Of a DNA stretch of 64,000 bases, positions 25,358 through 37,315 are shown in pieces. The notes beneath the pieces are model-generated. The model saw only the letters and a program-made list of their open reading frames with translations. It searched no databases and was not told the origin of the DNA. The DNA comes from Tetracladium setigerum (Eukaryota > Ascomycota > Leotiomycetes > Helotiales): positions 1,488,001 through 1,552,000 of the forward strand of contig PZJY01000011.1 of the NCBI GenBank assembly GCA_031472005.1, read 5' to 3'. The translations under genes were made by a program, and so were the position numbers. Positions within the stretch are counted from its first letter, which is position 1, and the number at the start of each line of letters is the position of its first letter.

Positions 25358-26354
25358 ATGTCGATAGCCACCAACGTTCTTCGCTCCACGCCGCAAAATG
25401 CCTCCAGAATCCCCTCCATCGCTCTAGGGAGCTACAGACCAAGACAAACCCCTCCCGCAAGCTATTCGACAACTCCCCCGCGATATCTTGCAACGGTCAA
25501 AATAGGTCACAACGCTCTATCCGACATCTGGTTCAATGGATCTGTCCCGCGGCACAACATACCACATCCGAATAACCCTGGGTCTCGCAAACCTCCCGAT
25601 GAGCGTAAAGTAAAGCTCGGTAAAAGTAGGAAGCTCACTTCATTGCCCTTGATATTGAATATACAAACTCGCTTCTGGGATCAATGGTTTCTATATTAGA
25701 CATTGTAATGTTCACCATCAAGCTAACATGAACCATAGCTCTCAGGATACTCCAAGAACGATTACCAACGCTCCTCCAATCTCCACTCCCACAAGAACTA
25801 CTCTCCCCCAAATCACCCTCCATCTCTTCCCATCCACACACCCACATCTCCCCGCGGTCTCAGGACGAGTCGCCTACACCGCGGCCCTCTGGACCTCTCC
25901 TATAGCTTGGGGTCGGATGCCCCTCATAAGCAATGTCAAGCTCGAAATCCTCTCGGAACGCATGCTCAAATCCAACCCTCACTCCCACACAAAACGTGAA
26001 CAACTCATCGTTCGCTGGCGCACTATTGGCAAAACTCGCGGGAAAGGTACCGGTGCATTTTACAAGGGAATAGGCGCAAGTGACAATGTGGATAAGATCA
26101 CCGAGTGGTTGGGAGGTGGGAAGGGTGAGGATGACAGTAAGGAGTTCACGGGCTTGTTCATCTTCGAGTTTGATGAAGAGGGAAGGGTACTGAGTCACAC
26201 GATTGAGCATGTCCAGGAGGGTGGGAATTGGGAGAGGGGTGTAGGTGCCAGATTCGTGGGTTTGACGGATTGGTTGTTGGGAGGTATGAGAAATGGGAGG
26301 GGAAACCCGTGTCCTGCGTTTTGGGCAGAGAGTGAAGACGTTAGGAGAAGGTAA
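25358..26354 (+). CDS. mitochondrial protein, MMU163-like
   Basis: Conserved fungal protein that I relate, with moderate certainty, to the yeast mitochondrial MMU163 family; no enzymatic role is known. Exons 25358-25625 and 25739-26354; 294 aa. The N-terminus (MSIATNVLRSTPQNASRIPS) is basic and Ser-rich, like a mitochondrial presequence. The conserved part runs LHLFPSTHPHLPAVSGRVAY, ALWTSPIAWGRMPLISNVKL, REQLIVRWRTIGKTRGKGTG and FIFEFDEEGRVLSHTIEHV. The frame breaks at the C5 run 25805-25809; adding one C joins LLSP to QITLHLFP and makes the total length a multiple of three. An ATG further upstream in frame gives a longer start with no clear homology, so 25358 is preferred. Confidence 0.7.
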
Positions 26355-26938
26355 AACTTTGCGGTGCTATTGGGACAACATGCATGGGCCGGTGGGGCGG
26401 AGTTTAGGTTCTATTGTTTTGGGCGGAGGGTTATGTTGTAAGATTCTGTATAGATATGTAAGAAGATACACCTCTCTAATGAAAGAACAAACTTTCCACT
26501 TACAATTAGCAAGAACAAAGATGACAGCTTGTGCTGAGCAAGAATAGATTAAACGAGGAACAAGACTTAGGACTTCACAGCGTCAAGCTTCACGTTTGAT
26601 GATGCATTTATCAGAAGCCAAGCCAGCTGCTTTCACTACCCCCTTATGTAAAAAACAGAGCACAAGCTTAGGGAATATGATGGGTACTGCAACCTAGTTG
26701 GAAGCTCAATCCTTATTTACTTCTTCCATTCATAGTTGTTACCTGCAATCTCCACAAAGCACGGCAAGCATGACTTTCACAAGAGAAAACTGTCGGTAAG
26801 TCTATCGCAATGTCAATTATGCTCACTACTATCTTTAAATATCTTTTCTTCATCAACCATTGCAACCATACTCCAGACCTGAACTCCATACCCAAACTCC
26901 ATTGCTAAACACTAAACAGGGCCTGCTCTCACATTTCC
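26355..26938. other. convergent 3' spacer
   Basis: About 580 bases between two convergent genes; 3' UTRs expected, no other signal seen. Confidence 0.4.
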
Positions 26939-28039
26939 CTATACAACGGCAGCCAAACACAACAATCCAATTCCAGCCCACCCCCAAACCGAATGCACCA
27001 CAACCCCAGCACCTCCGGTAAACACAGCTGGAGGCGGTCTAGTACCCGTTCCAGCTGAAGGCAAAGGACCAGTAGGCGAAGGCGGAGTATTCGTCGCCTC
27101 ACCCTGTCCTCCTCCTCCATTGCCTCCATTACTACCACCGCCGCCGCCATACGTCGTACTTGTCCCATTGTTCGTATTATAAATCGGATGTGAATTCACC
27201 GGTCCCGGCCCTCCCGTTCCCGTCATAGTAAACGTCACAAGTGGCAGTGGAGGTCCGGTTCCAGTGACATAGGTTGGGTTGTAGGTGTAATCCGATGATG
27301 ATGTTGATGTGGTGTTGGGATAGTGGGTTGCGTAGATGTCAGATGGGATGTTGGTGTTGTAGGGCGGGAGCAGAGATGGAACGCTGCCGGTTCCTGTTGC
27401 AGAGGGGTAAGGGATTTGCGATTTTAGGGTTCCTGTGAGACCGTATTTTTCGGCGCAGGTTTTGAGATCCATTCCCTGTTGGGGGGTGTTTGTGTGAGTG
27501 AAGGTGTTTTGATTGATGGGAGTGGGATGAGATGTGAACAGAACAGAAGAGAGGAGAGGAGAGGATTGATGAATGGATGGATGGAACTTACATCGGGACA
27601 ACACCATGTTTTTAGATTGGAATCACTGGTGCAATAATAATTTTCTCTGCACGCATCTGCAACATATAATGTTAGTCAAGACCCCCCAAAGTTGATACAA
27701 GATACAGTATACAATTCGACACTGTAAGATGAAAAAGAAAGAAGACTACTCACTCCCCGTCCCATCTCGACAACAAGTCTGCTTCAGAACCGTAGGGTCG
27801 TAACAATGTAATAAACTATCAGACGATTCACACTGCTGATAGTCTTTCCCACAGGAAGCAGAACATGTTGTACCAGGACTACATGCGTGTTGAGTTGGCT
27901 GATACCCTTCTTTTCGTTTGACCAAAAGGCCGTGGGAAGATGGATTGAAAGAGGTGAGGCCGCTGGTATGTGAGGATGATGATGCCGCAACTGTGGTGCT
28001 GGCTACAACCAGAAGGGCGAGGGGAGTTGTGAGATGCAT
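26939..28039 (-). CDS. secreted Cys-rich protein with Ser/Thr/Gly-rich stalk and GPI-type tail
   Basis: Exons on minus: 28039-27754, 27656-27592, 27475-26939; 295 aa, phases exact. Residues 1-19 are a signal peptide (MHLTTPLALLVVASTTVAAS). A Cys-rich domain follows, with CSPGTTCSASCGKDYQQC, CYDPTVLKQTCC and YYCTSDSNLKTWCCPDG (about 13 Cys). It is followed by a long Ser/Thr/Pro/Gly-rich stalk with NTT and NGT sites and a Gly tract. The last 20 residues are hydrophobic (HSVWGWAGIGLLCLAAVV), a typical GPI-attachment signal, so the product is probably anchored in the plasma membrane or wall. No named domain is recognised; an unclassified fungal surface glycoprotein is the best description. Confidence 0.82.
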
Positions 28040-29368
28040 TTCTATATGATCGACTTGGCAAAGTTTTTTGTTAAACGAATGTGTCTAAGAAAAGCTTGTC
28101 AAAACAAAATGTCCCGACAACTTGGAAGAGGCAGGTAAGGTAAATATACGTGAAGAAATATCTGAACAAAAGCTGACGACTGGCTCAGCACTTTATGGAC
28201 AACAGGATTAGAGATATTTCGGTAGGCTCGACATCAGGACTTGACTTCAAATGGGGCTTTTTGGAATGAAAGAGAGACATCTCGTTGCCTGAGTGGCTGG
28301 AGATTTCCGTTGCGTAGAGGCTGAGCGATGTTGTGGTGGGAGTGTTGATTCCTTCGGTGTGCGTGTGCGGGTACGCGGCTGAGGGATTCGGACAAAGGAC
28401 TCTTTAGAATGGAAGAAAGGCTATCTTGCAACCTATAACTGGAATTGACGATATCCAATAGATATCAGTACTGGGTTGAACGGCTGATATAGTAAGAATT
28501 TAGACGAACTGTAAATATCAAACGGTCATACAAGAGATACGTTCGGAGTCATTTGCAACGATTCGAAATCAGAGCACGAATTGTATCATCAAAGAATTGA
28601 TCCAAAAGAACATCGTGCACACTGAAAAGGTGAAAACGCCATTGAGCAGTTGTGACTCCGTCCGCCATCCGAAGGATTACATTCCATCTACACACTCCAA
28701 AAACCACAGCGAGCAAGTTGAAAAAACATCTGGAGGGATGAAGTTGACAATGCCTTGGCAGGAACAAAGAGCCCAACACGATCTCAAAATAGAACAAGAA
28801 AGATCGAGCTGATCCACCATACAGGAAGTATGGCCACGCTGGTATGAAAAAATCATGTGTTGAAAGGAAGAGGTGGTGGTCCTCTGCAAGCCACCGGAAG
28901 TCCCGTGATAAACCAAGGCTGGCCAATAATTTGCGAGGAGAGGCTTGAAGCTTAAAATACTTTTGCCTCTGAAGTGGTCGTCGGGTCATTCTTACATAAC
29001 TTTTTAGAGCTTTTCGATGTTTTGCTGGAGAGAAGATGATGGAAATAGCCATATATTGGAGAATAATATCCCGTCTTCCGAGATGGAATACGAGACTCAC
29101 TGGCATTTGAAGAATAACGAACACAAAAATGTAGTTGAGGTTGACGACGATTTTCTTCGTATTGGTTACGTGGCCGCTCACTAGAAACTTTGCCTACGAG
29201 TATAAAAAAAACCTTTACTCCCCGGGAGTTGAACCCGCCAAGCAATTGGTCGAACAATGTAGAGAAATGTCAACTTGTGCCGTAACAAGATGTGATCTGA
29301 GTCTTTAGTACATCCGCATAGCCGTAAATTCCATCCTCCCTATTTTGTATTTCGAAAAAGAGATAAAC
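28040..29368. other. gene-free spacer, 1.3 kb
   Basis: Promoter of the Cys-rich gene at the left, 3' UTR of the DUF726 gene at the right. A minus-strand ORF (29106-28549, 185 codons) with hydrophobic stretches lacks recognisable homology and is not called. A Pol III B-box-like motif followed by T8 is present on minus near 29234-29206 but no tRNA folds around it. Confidence 0.4.
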
Positions 29369-31977
29369 CTATCTAGTCCGGTGAGGAATATTGTGAGCGT
29401 TTAGCTGGCTGGCACCAAAATGTGGATCGTCATCAGGGATCGGATCACCAGATAGCATCTGCAGCTCTCCATCCGAATCATTGTCGATCATTTGAATACC
29501 GCCTTCGTCGCTATCGCTATCATATCTTCGGTCTTGAGATTCAGTGATCGGAATGCGGCTCGTTGTGGTTTCTGTATATCGAGGGGGCAGATTGTGTTGC
29601 TCATTTGGCTCAACTTGTCGCTCAGCAGTCCTTAAAGGAAGTTGTTGCATATAGTCTTTCCCTTTTCCAATGGCTTTTAAGTCGTCAAAAATTGGACTTG
29701 TTGTGTTTTGCATCGAGCGAGGCTGCTGATATTGGTGCCCATCCGACACAAGCGGATCGTCCATTGGCCTTGATAGAAGCGGTGGAGTCTGTTCTTTGCC
29801 TTTCCCCCTGTCTTGTGAGTTTGATGGCCCACCAAGATTAGGTTCGCTGCCAAATAACTCCAGCATTTCATTGTCACTCAATTTCTTGGCGTCCAACTGA
29901 TCATCGATGTCGAAGTTAATCAAATCCAGCTGCGACTCTGGCACATCCTTCTCAATATCTCCATCCTCAACATTCACGCCCTCAACCCCACATTTCTTGA
30001 GAATCTTCCCAATCAACTCTGGATATCGTAAGTGACCGCTGACTTCCTTGCTCAAGTCTAGATTATCCACCCCTTCGACGTCCTTGACCTTTTGTAAACC
30101 TGCGACACCGAGTTGAATACTGGTAGCTCTGTACATGAATGCTAGGATGTAATCGTTCTCGGAAAAGACGTTCATCAGTTTCCCAGAGACTACAGATCGC
30201 ATGGCTCTCCAGTTCGATTGACTGGATGGAATGGGAGATCCAATCAATATAACATTCTCCACCAGCCCAAATGCCTTCCTTTCTGCCAATGATCTTAGAC
30301 ATGAGTAGATGACCCGAGATCCAAGAGAGTATCCGATAAGAGTTACAGGGCGTTCACCTTGCGCTTTATTGATCAGAGCATCTGCAAGGACTTCTCCAGC
30401 TTTTTCGGATCTATTTCGGGCAACTGCAAATGGACTATCGATGAAAGTCGCCATTTTGAGAAGATAGACAGGCCAGAGTGCCGACCAAAGGGTTGCCAGG
30501 ACAGTTCGTTTGAGGATTTCGAGCTTGACGTAAGACCAAGCATATGATGAAACCATGCTTTCCAAAGATGTGCCCAGCTTTATGAGAGCCTCCATCTCGT
30601 ACCTAAGAGCGAAAACTTCACTTTCTTGACCCATGACTCTCCATGGTTTTACCACGTCTTCTTCGTTATTCAGCCAGCCGTTGATCCCAACTGTGACACG
30701 GAGTCTTCTGGCTTCTGCTGCTACCGCTGCTTCTGGTGCTGCTGCTGCTTCTTGTGTGGAAGTTTGATCCGTTGTCACCGGAAGAAACTTGAAGTCTGAT
30801 ACTTCTTTTGCGTAGTTGTCCATCATTTCGCCGGAGAACGTTGCACCAAATGCTCCAAACAAAGTTCCCATCAAGGCACCATTCATAGCAAAAATCCCCA
30901 AGAATGAAGCCACACCCCCCAGGCCTACCCCTCCCATGATCCCACCGATAGCTCCCGCAACGCTGCAAAAAGGTCAGTCTATTCCTCGATATCAAAATAG
31001 AAAGAAGATGTGTATGAAGCGGCACTTTTTTTTAGAAGATCTTCTGGGTGTGCACCACACCAGAAACACCTGTGTCTGGGTGGTATAATTGAGTGTTGTA
31101 ATGGCAGGTAATGCTTACAGAGGTGCAGCAATCCCGCCAGTAATCCCAATCACTAACGCTCCTCCCACCGAAGCAAGGCCAACTTTCCATTTTCTTGACG
31201 TTGCGTTGTCGGCTTGGCGTTTCTTCGTCTCTTCATCCGCCGAGAGAGTTTTCGATGCCAGCATCAAAAATTGCGCGATTTCGGTTTCCTCTGTTGTCAA
31301 GATACTCAAAGGCACATCTAGACTGCTGGTAAGATAACAAAGCAATACTCTGGAATGAGCAGAATAATGTCCCAAGCTCAATAGTGCTAGGACCATGCAG
31401 CTGATGACACAGATTCGATCCTGCTTCGATATCGTCGTGAGCCGCGTCTGTACTGGAGAGTACATCTCATGCATCATGGAAATTTCCTTGGCTTCCAGAA
31501 CCTCATCAGCTTCGGCTTTTGCGATTGCCTCTGTATCCTTTGGATTGGAAGATGCAACAGCGTAGGCTGGTGGAGGGGGTTTCTGGCAGCGTTGAATTCT
31601 TGTCGCCGCTGTTCCGATCGAGGATCTTCCGGGCCTTCGCAGGTTGCCTTCATCAAGTTTCTGACTTGTCTTGACCACTTATCAAAGTAGGCTAAAGTTT
31701 CTTCCCTCAGAACTAGCATCTTAGGGCTTGTGAGATTTCTCTCGATTCGAGCATCCAATCGCCTCATCCGCTCTCGTTCCGGGTCATTGCGAGCTCCGGC
31801 GGCTTCAGAGTTGTGGAAAAGTGGTGCGATTTGCTCATCTGTTGAGGCATCAAAGGATGTTTCGATTTTCTTCCGCATCTGAGAAACTATGCCGCCAAGT
31901 AAGGCCATGAGAGCCTTTCGACGTGCGGGGTTGAGGACGAGTTTGAGATCCTTTGGATCAGATGCGTTTGGTGCCAT
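29369..31977 (-). CDS. DUF726 / TMCO4-like membrane alpha/beta-hydrolase
   Basis: Member of the DUF726 family (human TMCO4, yeast Mil1/YFL034W), putative lipase-fold proteins of internal membranes. Exons on minus: 31977-31119 and 30962-29369; about 817 aa. An N-terminal helical region (PNASDPKDLKLVLNPARRKA) is followed by a hydrophobic segment (VISCMVLALLSLGHY). A long Gly/Ala-rich membrane region spans the intron (WKVGLASVGGALVIGITGG.., then GVGLGGVASFLGIFAMNGAL). The hydrolase core has a nucleophile elbow GYSLGSR and ENVILIGSPIP. The C-terminal ~200 residues are acidic and low-complexity. Exon 1 breaks frame at the G5 run 31575-31579 (C run on the coding strand); adding one base joins EFNAARNPP to PPAYAVASS and gives the phase 2 needed at the splice (860 nt). 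Confidence 0.85.
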
Positions 31978-33046
31978 GTCCAACTTTGTGTTGGGACTCT
32001 TACCAGAGTAGCCTGGGTAGAAGTTGAGTGTTGTTCGTTGCTATTTTGAATTTTGTTATGAGAAGGCGTTTGCATCGTTTGATCTAGGCTGCAGCCTGGA
32101 TATCGACCTGGATAGCGAGGGCCGTACCGTACGTGTCCTGAGGCGTGGTGCACACAAAGGACAGGGTTTGGTTTGTGTAGAAGAAGACCTCATCCCATAG
32201 AGACTCTCCACTTATTTTGTCGAGGGCCGGTTTCTCTTTTTTCGTGGTGTTCGTGATGTTGCTAACAAAAGTAGAGCCGCAGGATCAGCAGTTATAACGC
32301 CAAGCCGCCCTTTCGGTCCTGTGAAATGCCCTTGCTAACTTATTAACAGCAAAAGTCATCTACATCCGTACGTAAGATACGATGTGTTGCACAAATTATA
32401 GAAGAGTGCTTCTACTAGATGCGAGGAAAATACTTGCTGATCAAGGCCAAAATCCACGAATCTGGTCGTCGTATTGCTCGTTGAACATTGAGAGGTTTTA
32501 TCAGTCACGTGACGTACATCTCTGATGATTGTCCTCGCGCTAGAGCTTTGGAGATGGCTCTTTTGAACTTATGTTGTTGAGAGATCTAACTCATCTAAAG
32601 TGCCGAGGTACTTTTATTTTTACAGATGATTAATATAACGGCAGTACACTATGATTACCATACTCAACAGGAGGATTGGTCTAACTCCCACCGGGGTACA
32701 TGGTGTCGAGCGTCGAGAGCATTATTCGCTTGGTATGAATACCTACCTTCCTATCAGCGTAATCAGGCTCGCACGGGTGTTCTAACAGATTAGAACCAAG
32801 AGAATGTCGTGGAGAATTAAAGAGGAATAAACGGTGCTATCTTCTCGGAGTTGTTTCCTCTTCAGGACATTTTATGATTGCATACAACCCCTGATTGCGG
32901 CGCAATGCGGCACCACGGCATGTCGACCTCGATTAAAATAGAGCAGGTTAGCTGATCTTGTTGTGCTCAGGACATCTCCTCTCTCCGTTCATTCATCTGC
33001 ACAGTGATTCATTATTCAGAAGTGTCTCCTTCCCGTGTGAGATCTG
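31978..33046. other. divergent intergenic region, 1.07 kb
   Basis: Separates the DUF726 gene (-) from the Ecm33-like gene (+) and must contain both promoters. AT-rich from 32330 to 32960. No gene or clear repeat seen. Confidence 0.45.
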
Positions 33047-34809
33047 ATGCGCCTTCAAAGTGCTTTGCGAGGCAGCGTTGTCTTCTCAAGCTTACTTGCA
33101 GCTGCGACATTTGTCGAGGCGGCTGGTTTTACCCTACCAGGTTGGAACGCCCACCACCCATTCTTTCCCTCCCGTCCTCAAGCTAATTTTTTGAAGCACA
33201 AAATGATACTAAAAAAGAGGATACGATCCTTTACGATGGCGGTATCTGTTTTACAAGACATTACACCAACAATTGGTGGTCGCTAGGCTTCCTCGTGGAA
33301 ACACAAGAGGACTTTGACGCTGCCCTTGGAAACTGTACCACGATCATTGGTCCTATCTTCATCTCAAAAAGCTATACCGGACCTTTCATTATGAATAATC
33401 TTACGAATCTGACGGGATCGCTTGAAAATTACGGCCAGATGCTCTCTATCGTTCCTCCTGCCGCTCAACTCACTTCAGTTCAGGCCGATAATCTATCGTG
33501 GCTTGAGAAATTGAAGTTGCAGGGAGTTCCCGGCCTGAAGCTCATATCGATGCCCAAGCTAGAGTCTGCGAATCAATTGACTGTTTATTCTAACCCGGCC
33601 CTGTCGCTGAACTTTGCAAGTCTGAAGGAAGCCGGCTCTCTTTCCATTTACAGTGGATATGCGAAGTAAGAAAAAATATCTACCTACATACTTACGTATG
33701 TATCATTGTGATAAGGAGCTTGACAGATTTAACAAACTTTAGCCTAAATCTTGATCAACTTGTCAATGTGACAAGTAACCTACTTGTTGGCAGCATCAAT
33801 ACAACTACCATGATGTGGGGGACGACGTTCAGGTCCGATTATGCTTCCCTACCAATAGACATCAGCCTGCCATCACTTACGAATACAACATACTTGTCTG
33901 TATTTGGAAACATATCAAGGTACCTATCTAAACTTCCTCCTGGTTGGACATCAAGCTGACTTCAGTGTTGTCTCTACACACCAAACCTTGCCATTGCAAA
34001 TTATCCCCCCTACGCAGATTCGTCGTACATTTATTTGGTTGGAGCTCAAATACAGAATTGGGGAGAAAAACCATTGAACATTAGCTTCCCGGCATTGGTT
34101 GAATTGGGAAATCTCAGAGTATCGGGCGCAATTGGGAGGTGAGATCCCTCTACAAGGTTCCCAACCGATTGAGTGCTGACAAAAAGTGCAGTATGTCTCT
34201 CCCCGCGCTCATGAGCATCGACGACTCGTACACCATTTACGCTGGTCTTCCCCAGTCGCCGCTGGCGGTCAATTTACATCCTCTGCGTGAAGTGAAGTCC
34301 ATTTCCCTAACGGGACATCTCAAATCGTAAGCCTTCACAAACCGGGCAACTAATTACGTTTTCGGAAAGCACTCGAGCTAACGTCTTTGAAGCGTCAACT
34401 TCTCTTCAATCCAAAACACCTCCAAAATCGCTATCCAACCTTCTGATTACCTGGATTGCGATCCACTGCTTGCAGAAATTACCAGACTAAGGAGCCTGAC
34501 CTCTCCCGAGAGAAGTATTGGGGATTTACTTGTTACTCTCCTAATAAACCAAAAAAGACCCTTTCGAAAGGCGCAAAAATAGGTATTGGACTGGGAGCAG
34601 GCATTGCGGGACTTGCACTGCTCGCTTTTGCCTGTTTGCTAATCAAGAATAAGATTGTAATAAAGAAGGCGTTGAAGGAGCAACGAGAGGCAAATAAACC
34701 GGCGCCTGGGTATCACTTGGCTGCTTTGGATCCTAGTCCTCCATATTATCATGGCAAACCGGCCGAGACGACGCCAGAAGGTGGTGAGAATAGGGGTGCT
34801 TCGAATTAA
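33047..34809 (+). CDS. Ecm33-like receptor-L-domain surface protein, type I membrane
   Basis: Resembles fungal Ecm33/Sps2-type leucine-rich L-domain glycoproteins of the wall and plasma membrane. Exons: 33047-33665, 33743-33919, 33966-34138, 34192-34326, 34393-34809; 507 aa after repair. Signal peptide MRLQSALRGSVVFSSLLAAA cleaved near AEA. L-domain repeats include LTNLTGSLENYGQML, LEKLKLQGVPGLKLISMPKL, ANQLTVYSNPALSLNFASL and LDQLVNVTSNLLVGSI, with many N-glycosylation sites. A C-terminal membrane helix (IGIGLGAGIAGLALLAFACL) and a ~54-residue cytosolic tail replace the usual GPI signal. Three one-base gaps are needed: T6 33187-33192, C6 34005-34010 and A3 34476-34478. The splice phases (2,2,2,2,0) close only with all three. 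It sits directly upstream of the CVNH array on the same strand. Confidence 0.78.
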
Positions 34810-35279
34810 GCCATTGGGAAGGGTTAATATACATGTGGATGAGTGCGTTCATGGGTTAGCGATACACGATGAAGTCTGTAGCGGACATTGACACTTGCGA
34901 ATGTTAGGAAATTTGTAAAATACCCTTTTCAACGTTAGTTTGGTCCCGATTAGCAGCTGTATCTATAATTCGATTGGGTTCATGTCTTGCAACTTCCCTT
35001 CATCTGATAAGGGCCCGGTTTTCCCAAGACCCCACCCACCTACCATACCTCCTTCGCAAGAACCTTTATCTCAAATCATCATTCCAAATATCAACAATTG
35101 TCTAAGCCCCAAAATAACGCTATGGCTTGGTGGAATATCGCTTCCTCTCATACAAAAAATTTCTTTGCTCTCCACGACTCTCTGCTTTCTTACATCGCAG
35201 GCACCAAACTCCTCAACGTCCCCCGAACACTTCCAATTCCCACAACACATCCAAACACACAAAATCCGAATCCAAAGCA

Positions 35280-35803
35280 ATGAAACTTCACACCTTCATC
35301 CTCGCCCTGACAGCCATCTTTCTGGATTTCGCCTCCCTCTCCCATGCCGGGGGTGGCTTCACCGACACCTGCTTCAACGTCCGCAACGACCCCCAGGGCA
35401 ATATCAGCGCTCGCTGCTCAGGCCATGAGGATTATTCCAGAATTGATATTATCCTCAACTTGAATCTCTACATTCGAAATTATGATGGTCACTTGGTCTG
35501 GGTTCGCAATGGATGGTACATCAACAGCTGCAGAAACTGCCGTAAGTTGACTTCTACACGTCTTAACTTTTAATGTAGGAAGAAACTAATTTCGTGCGCG
35601 ATAGGAACTCTCAATAGCGGTAGAGTCTTGGGATGTGATTGTCTGAACTTTGGTGGCCGACCACATTACACCGAGATTGATGCTCGTAAGTGCCCGGTGC
35701 ATGTGGCCGGCTTTCGCAGTCAGAAGACCACGAGCTAATTTTTATTCAACAAATAGATGCGCGCATCATCAACGACAATGCAAAGCTGGTCTACAGTGGA
35801 TAG
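35280..35803 (+). CDS. CVNH-fold secreted lectin-like protein, copy A
   Basis: Exons 35280-35541, 35605-35685, 35757-35803; 390 nt, 129 aa, phases exact. Signal peptide MKLHTFILALTAIFLDFASL..HA, then mature GGGFTDTCFNVRND. First half: NISARCSGHEDYSRIDIILN with LYIRNYDGHLVW. Second half: INSCRNCRTL, LGCDCLNFGGRPHYTEIDAH and a final ARIINDNAKLVYSG. The alternating Cys pairs, the IDLN-like strand and the N-x-G-x-L ends match the CVNH consensus. Family members bind high-mannose or other glycans, but no ligand can be assigned here. Confidence 0.87.
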
Positions 35804-36218
35804 ATAACTACCTTCGGAATGCTCTGGGATAAATTTGGCACGTTATGATAAATTATGTGCAGGTTCTCTCTCATCCAAAGCTTTCATCATCAATTGTTCC
35901 GGCATGATCTGGAAAGCTATGGCGTATGATGAAGACAATTCCTGTATTCATGTGAATTTTGAAAATTGAGTCTTCTTTTTCATATTTAAATTCGTAATTG
36001 CAACATATGCCCTTTTCAAACTTACTTATATTTGTTGGGATTCTTTTGACGTGAATTTGAGTCGCGAAGGTGACGGGTGGTACTCTTCTTTTCGGGAAAG
36101 ACTGAATATTAACAGCCGCCTCGCTTTTCCATCACCCAATTCACTATAATTAGCTTGCGCAAAGTCAGAACTCCGAAAAAAGTGAAAGTCAGTCAGTTTC
36201 TTTTTAGAACTAAACCCT

Positions 36219-36226
36219 TATAAAAG
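36219..36226 (+). promoter_or_regulatory. TATA box of CVNH copy B
   Basis: TATAAAAG lies 107 bases before the ATG at 36333, followed by a C/T/A-rich leader (CTCACTCACATTCC, then CAACAACAAC). This is the clearest core promoter in the array and suggests a strongly regulated transcript. Confidence 0.6.
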
Positions 36227-36332
36227 CTGCCTTCTTCGACTTTCTCAGAGACTCACTCACATTCCTCAAAACAACAACACAACTAACGACAAAACAACCA
36301 CTGACATTCGACCACCACGCACAACTCATACA

Positions 36333-37315
36333 ATGGCGGCATACAACCTCTTCCACTTACTTACAGCTTTTATTCTGTTGGGCTTTGCTTCGCTCTGCTC
36401 CGCTCAACGTGAAGGTGGATTCTTAGCTACCTGTCTCAACACTGTAAGCTGCAAAGGACAAAACTTGCCTCCTTCTGTTCACAAAAGCTCACCTGTTTAA
36501 TTCTTCAGCACATCGTTAAAGGCAACGAGTCCTGGAAGCCAATTTGGTTGCGCTCAACCTGCAGAACTCGTGATCGTGTTTGGAGAGAGACCGGGATTGA
36601 CCTCAATGACTGCATCGGAAGTACGTCACCCTCTAATTGATTTATTGAAAACTCAAGCAGCTAACATAACAACCACAGATGGAGGTAGGTGTTCTTTATT
36701 CTTCATCAGAAGTCTTGATATTATAACATACTAATACCAGCTCTCAAAATACAGATGGTCGTAAGTTTCCCCCTTCTGTATATGCCTGAAGTGACAAGCC
36801 ACTGACACCCAACCCAACCAGAAATTGCATGGAATCCATAGTAAGAAGCTCTAACAATAAACAAATGGGAACAAAGTGTGCTGACAAGAAAGTGGCCACC
36901 TTGGACATTCTTGCTCGGCAGTTGCGTACCATCCAATTGGCGGAACCGATGGAATCATGTCAGCCAAATGCAAGAAGCGAGACCAGACTGAGATTTGGAG
37001 CGAGATTGCTATCAGTAAGTCTTTGAATTATTCTTTGATCATACCCCAACCTTTGGTGGCTGATTATGCTAATGCTTGTGTGTATTTACAGATGATCGGG
37101 TATGTGGAAGAACGCAATCCACTTTTTTCTCCCTTCACGGTATTCGGACATGCTAATGATATTGATCTTTCTTTCATTGTAGATTCGAAATGACGAGTAA
37201 GTTATTCTGAAGCAGATTACCTCCAAGCTTCACCAATACATGACCAACTCTGGCTAACCTACAAGTTGCGTCTAGTGGCCATCTGAAGTGCTGGTTCATG
37301 CCATATGGAAACTAG
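36333..37315 (+). CDS. CVNH-fold secreted protein, copy B (nine exons, micro-exons)
   Basis: Signal peptide MAAYNLFHLLTAFILLGFAS..SA, then GGFLATCLNT. A phase-consistent model has nine exons: 36333-36443, 36509-36620, 36679-36684, 36741-36760, 36822-36840, 36889-37014, 37092-37099, 37183-37196, 37276-37315; 456 nt, 151 aa. The first half is clear (WLRSTCRTRDRVWRETGIDL, NDCIG). The second half is clear (SGHLGHSCSAVAYHPIGG, MSAKCKKRDQTEIWSEIAIN, DRIRNDDGHLKCWFMPYGN). The linker between halves, encoded by exons of 6, 20 and 19 nt, is least certain, since another frame reads EIAWNP. It is the longest and most intron-rich copy. Confidence 0.72.

Noticed and set aside
28549..29106. 185-codon ORF on minus with hydrophobic stretches
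   Set aside because: No recognisable domain, composition like the non-coding surroundings, and it sits in the flanks of two better-supported genes. Length alone is not sufficient.
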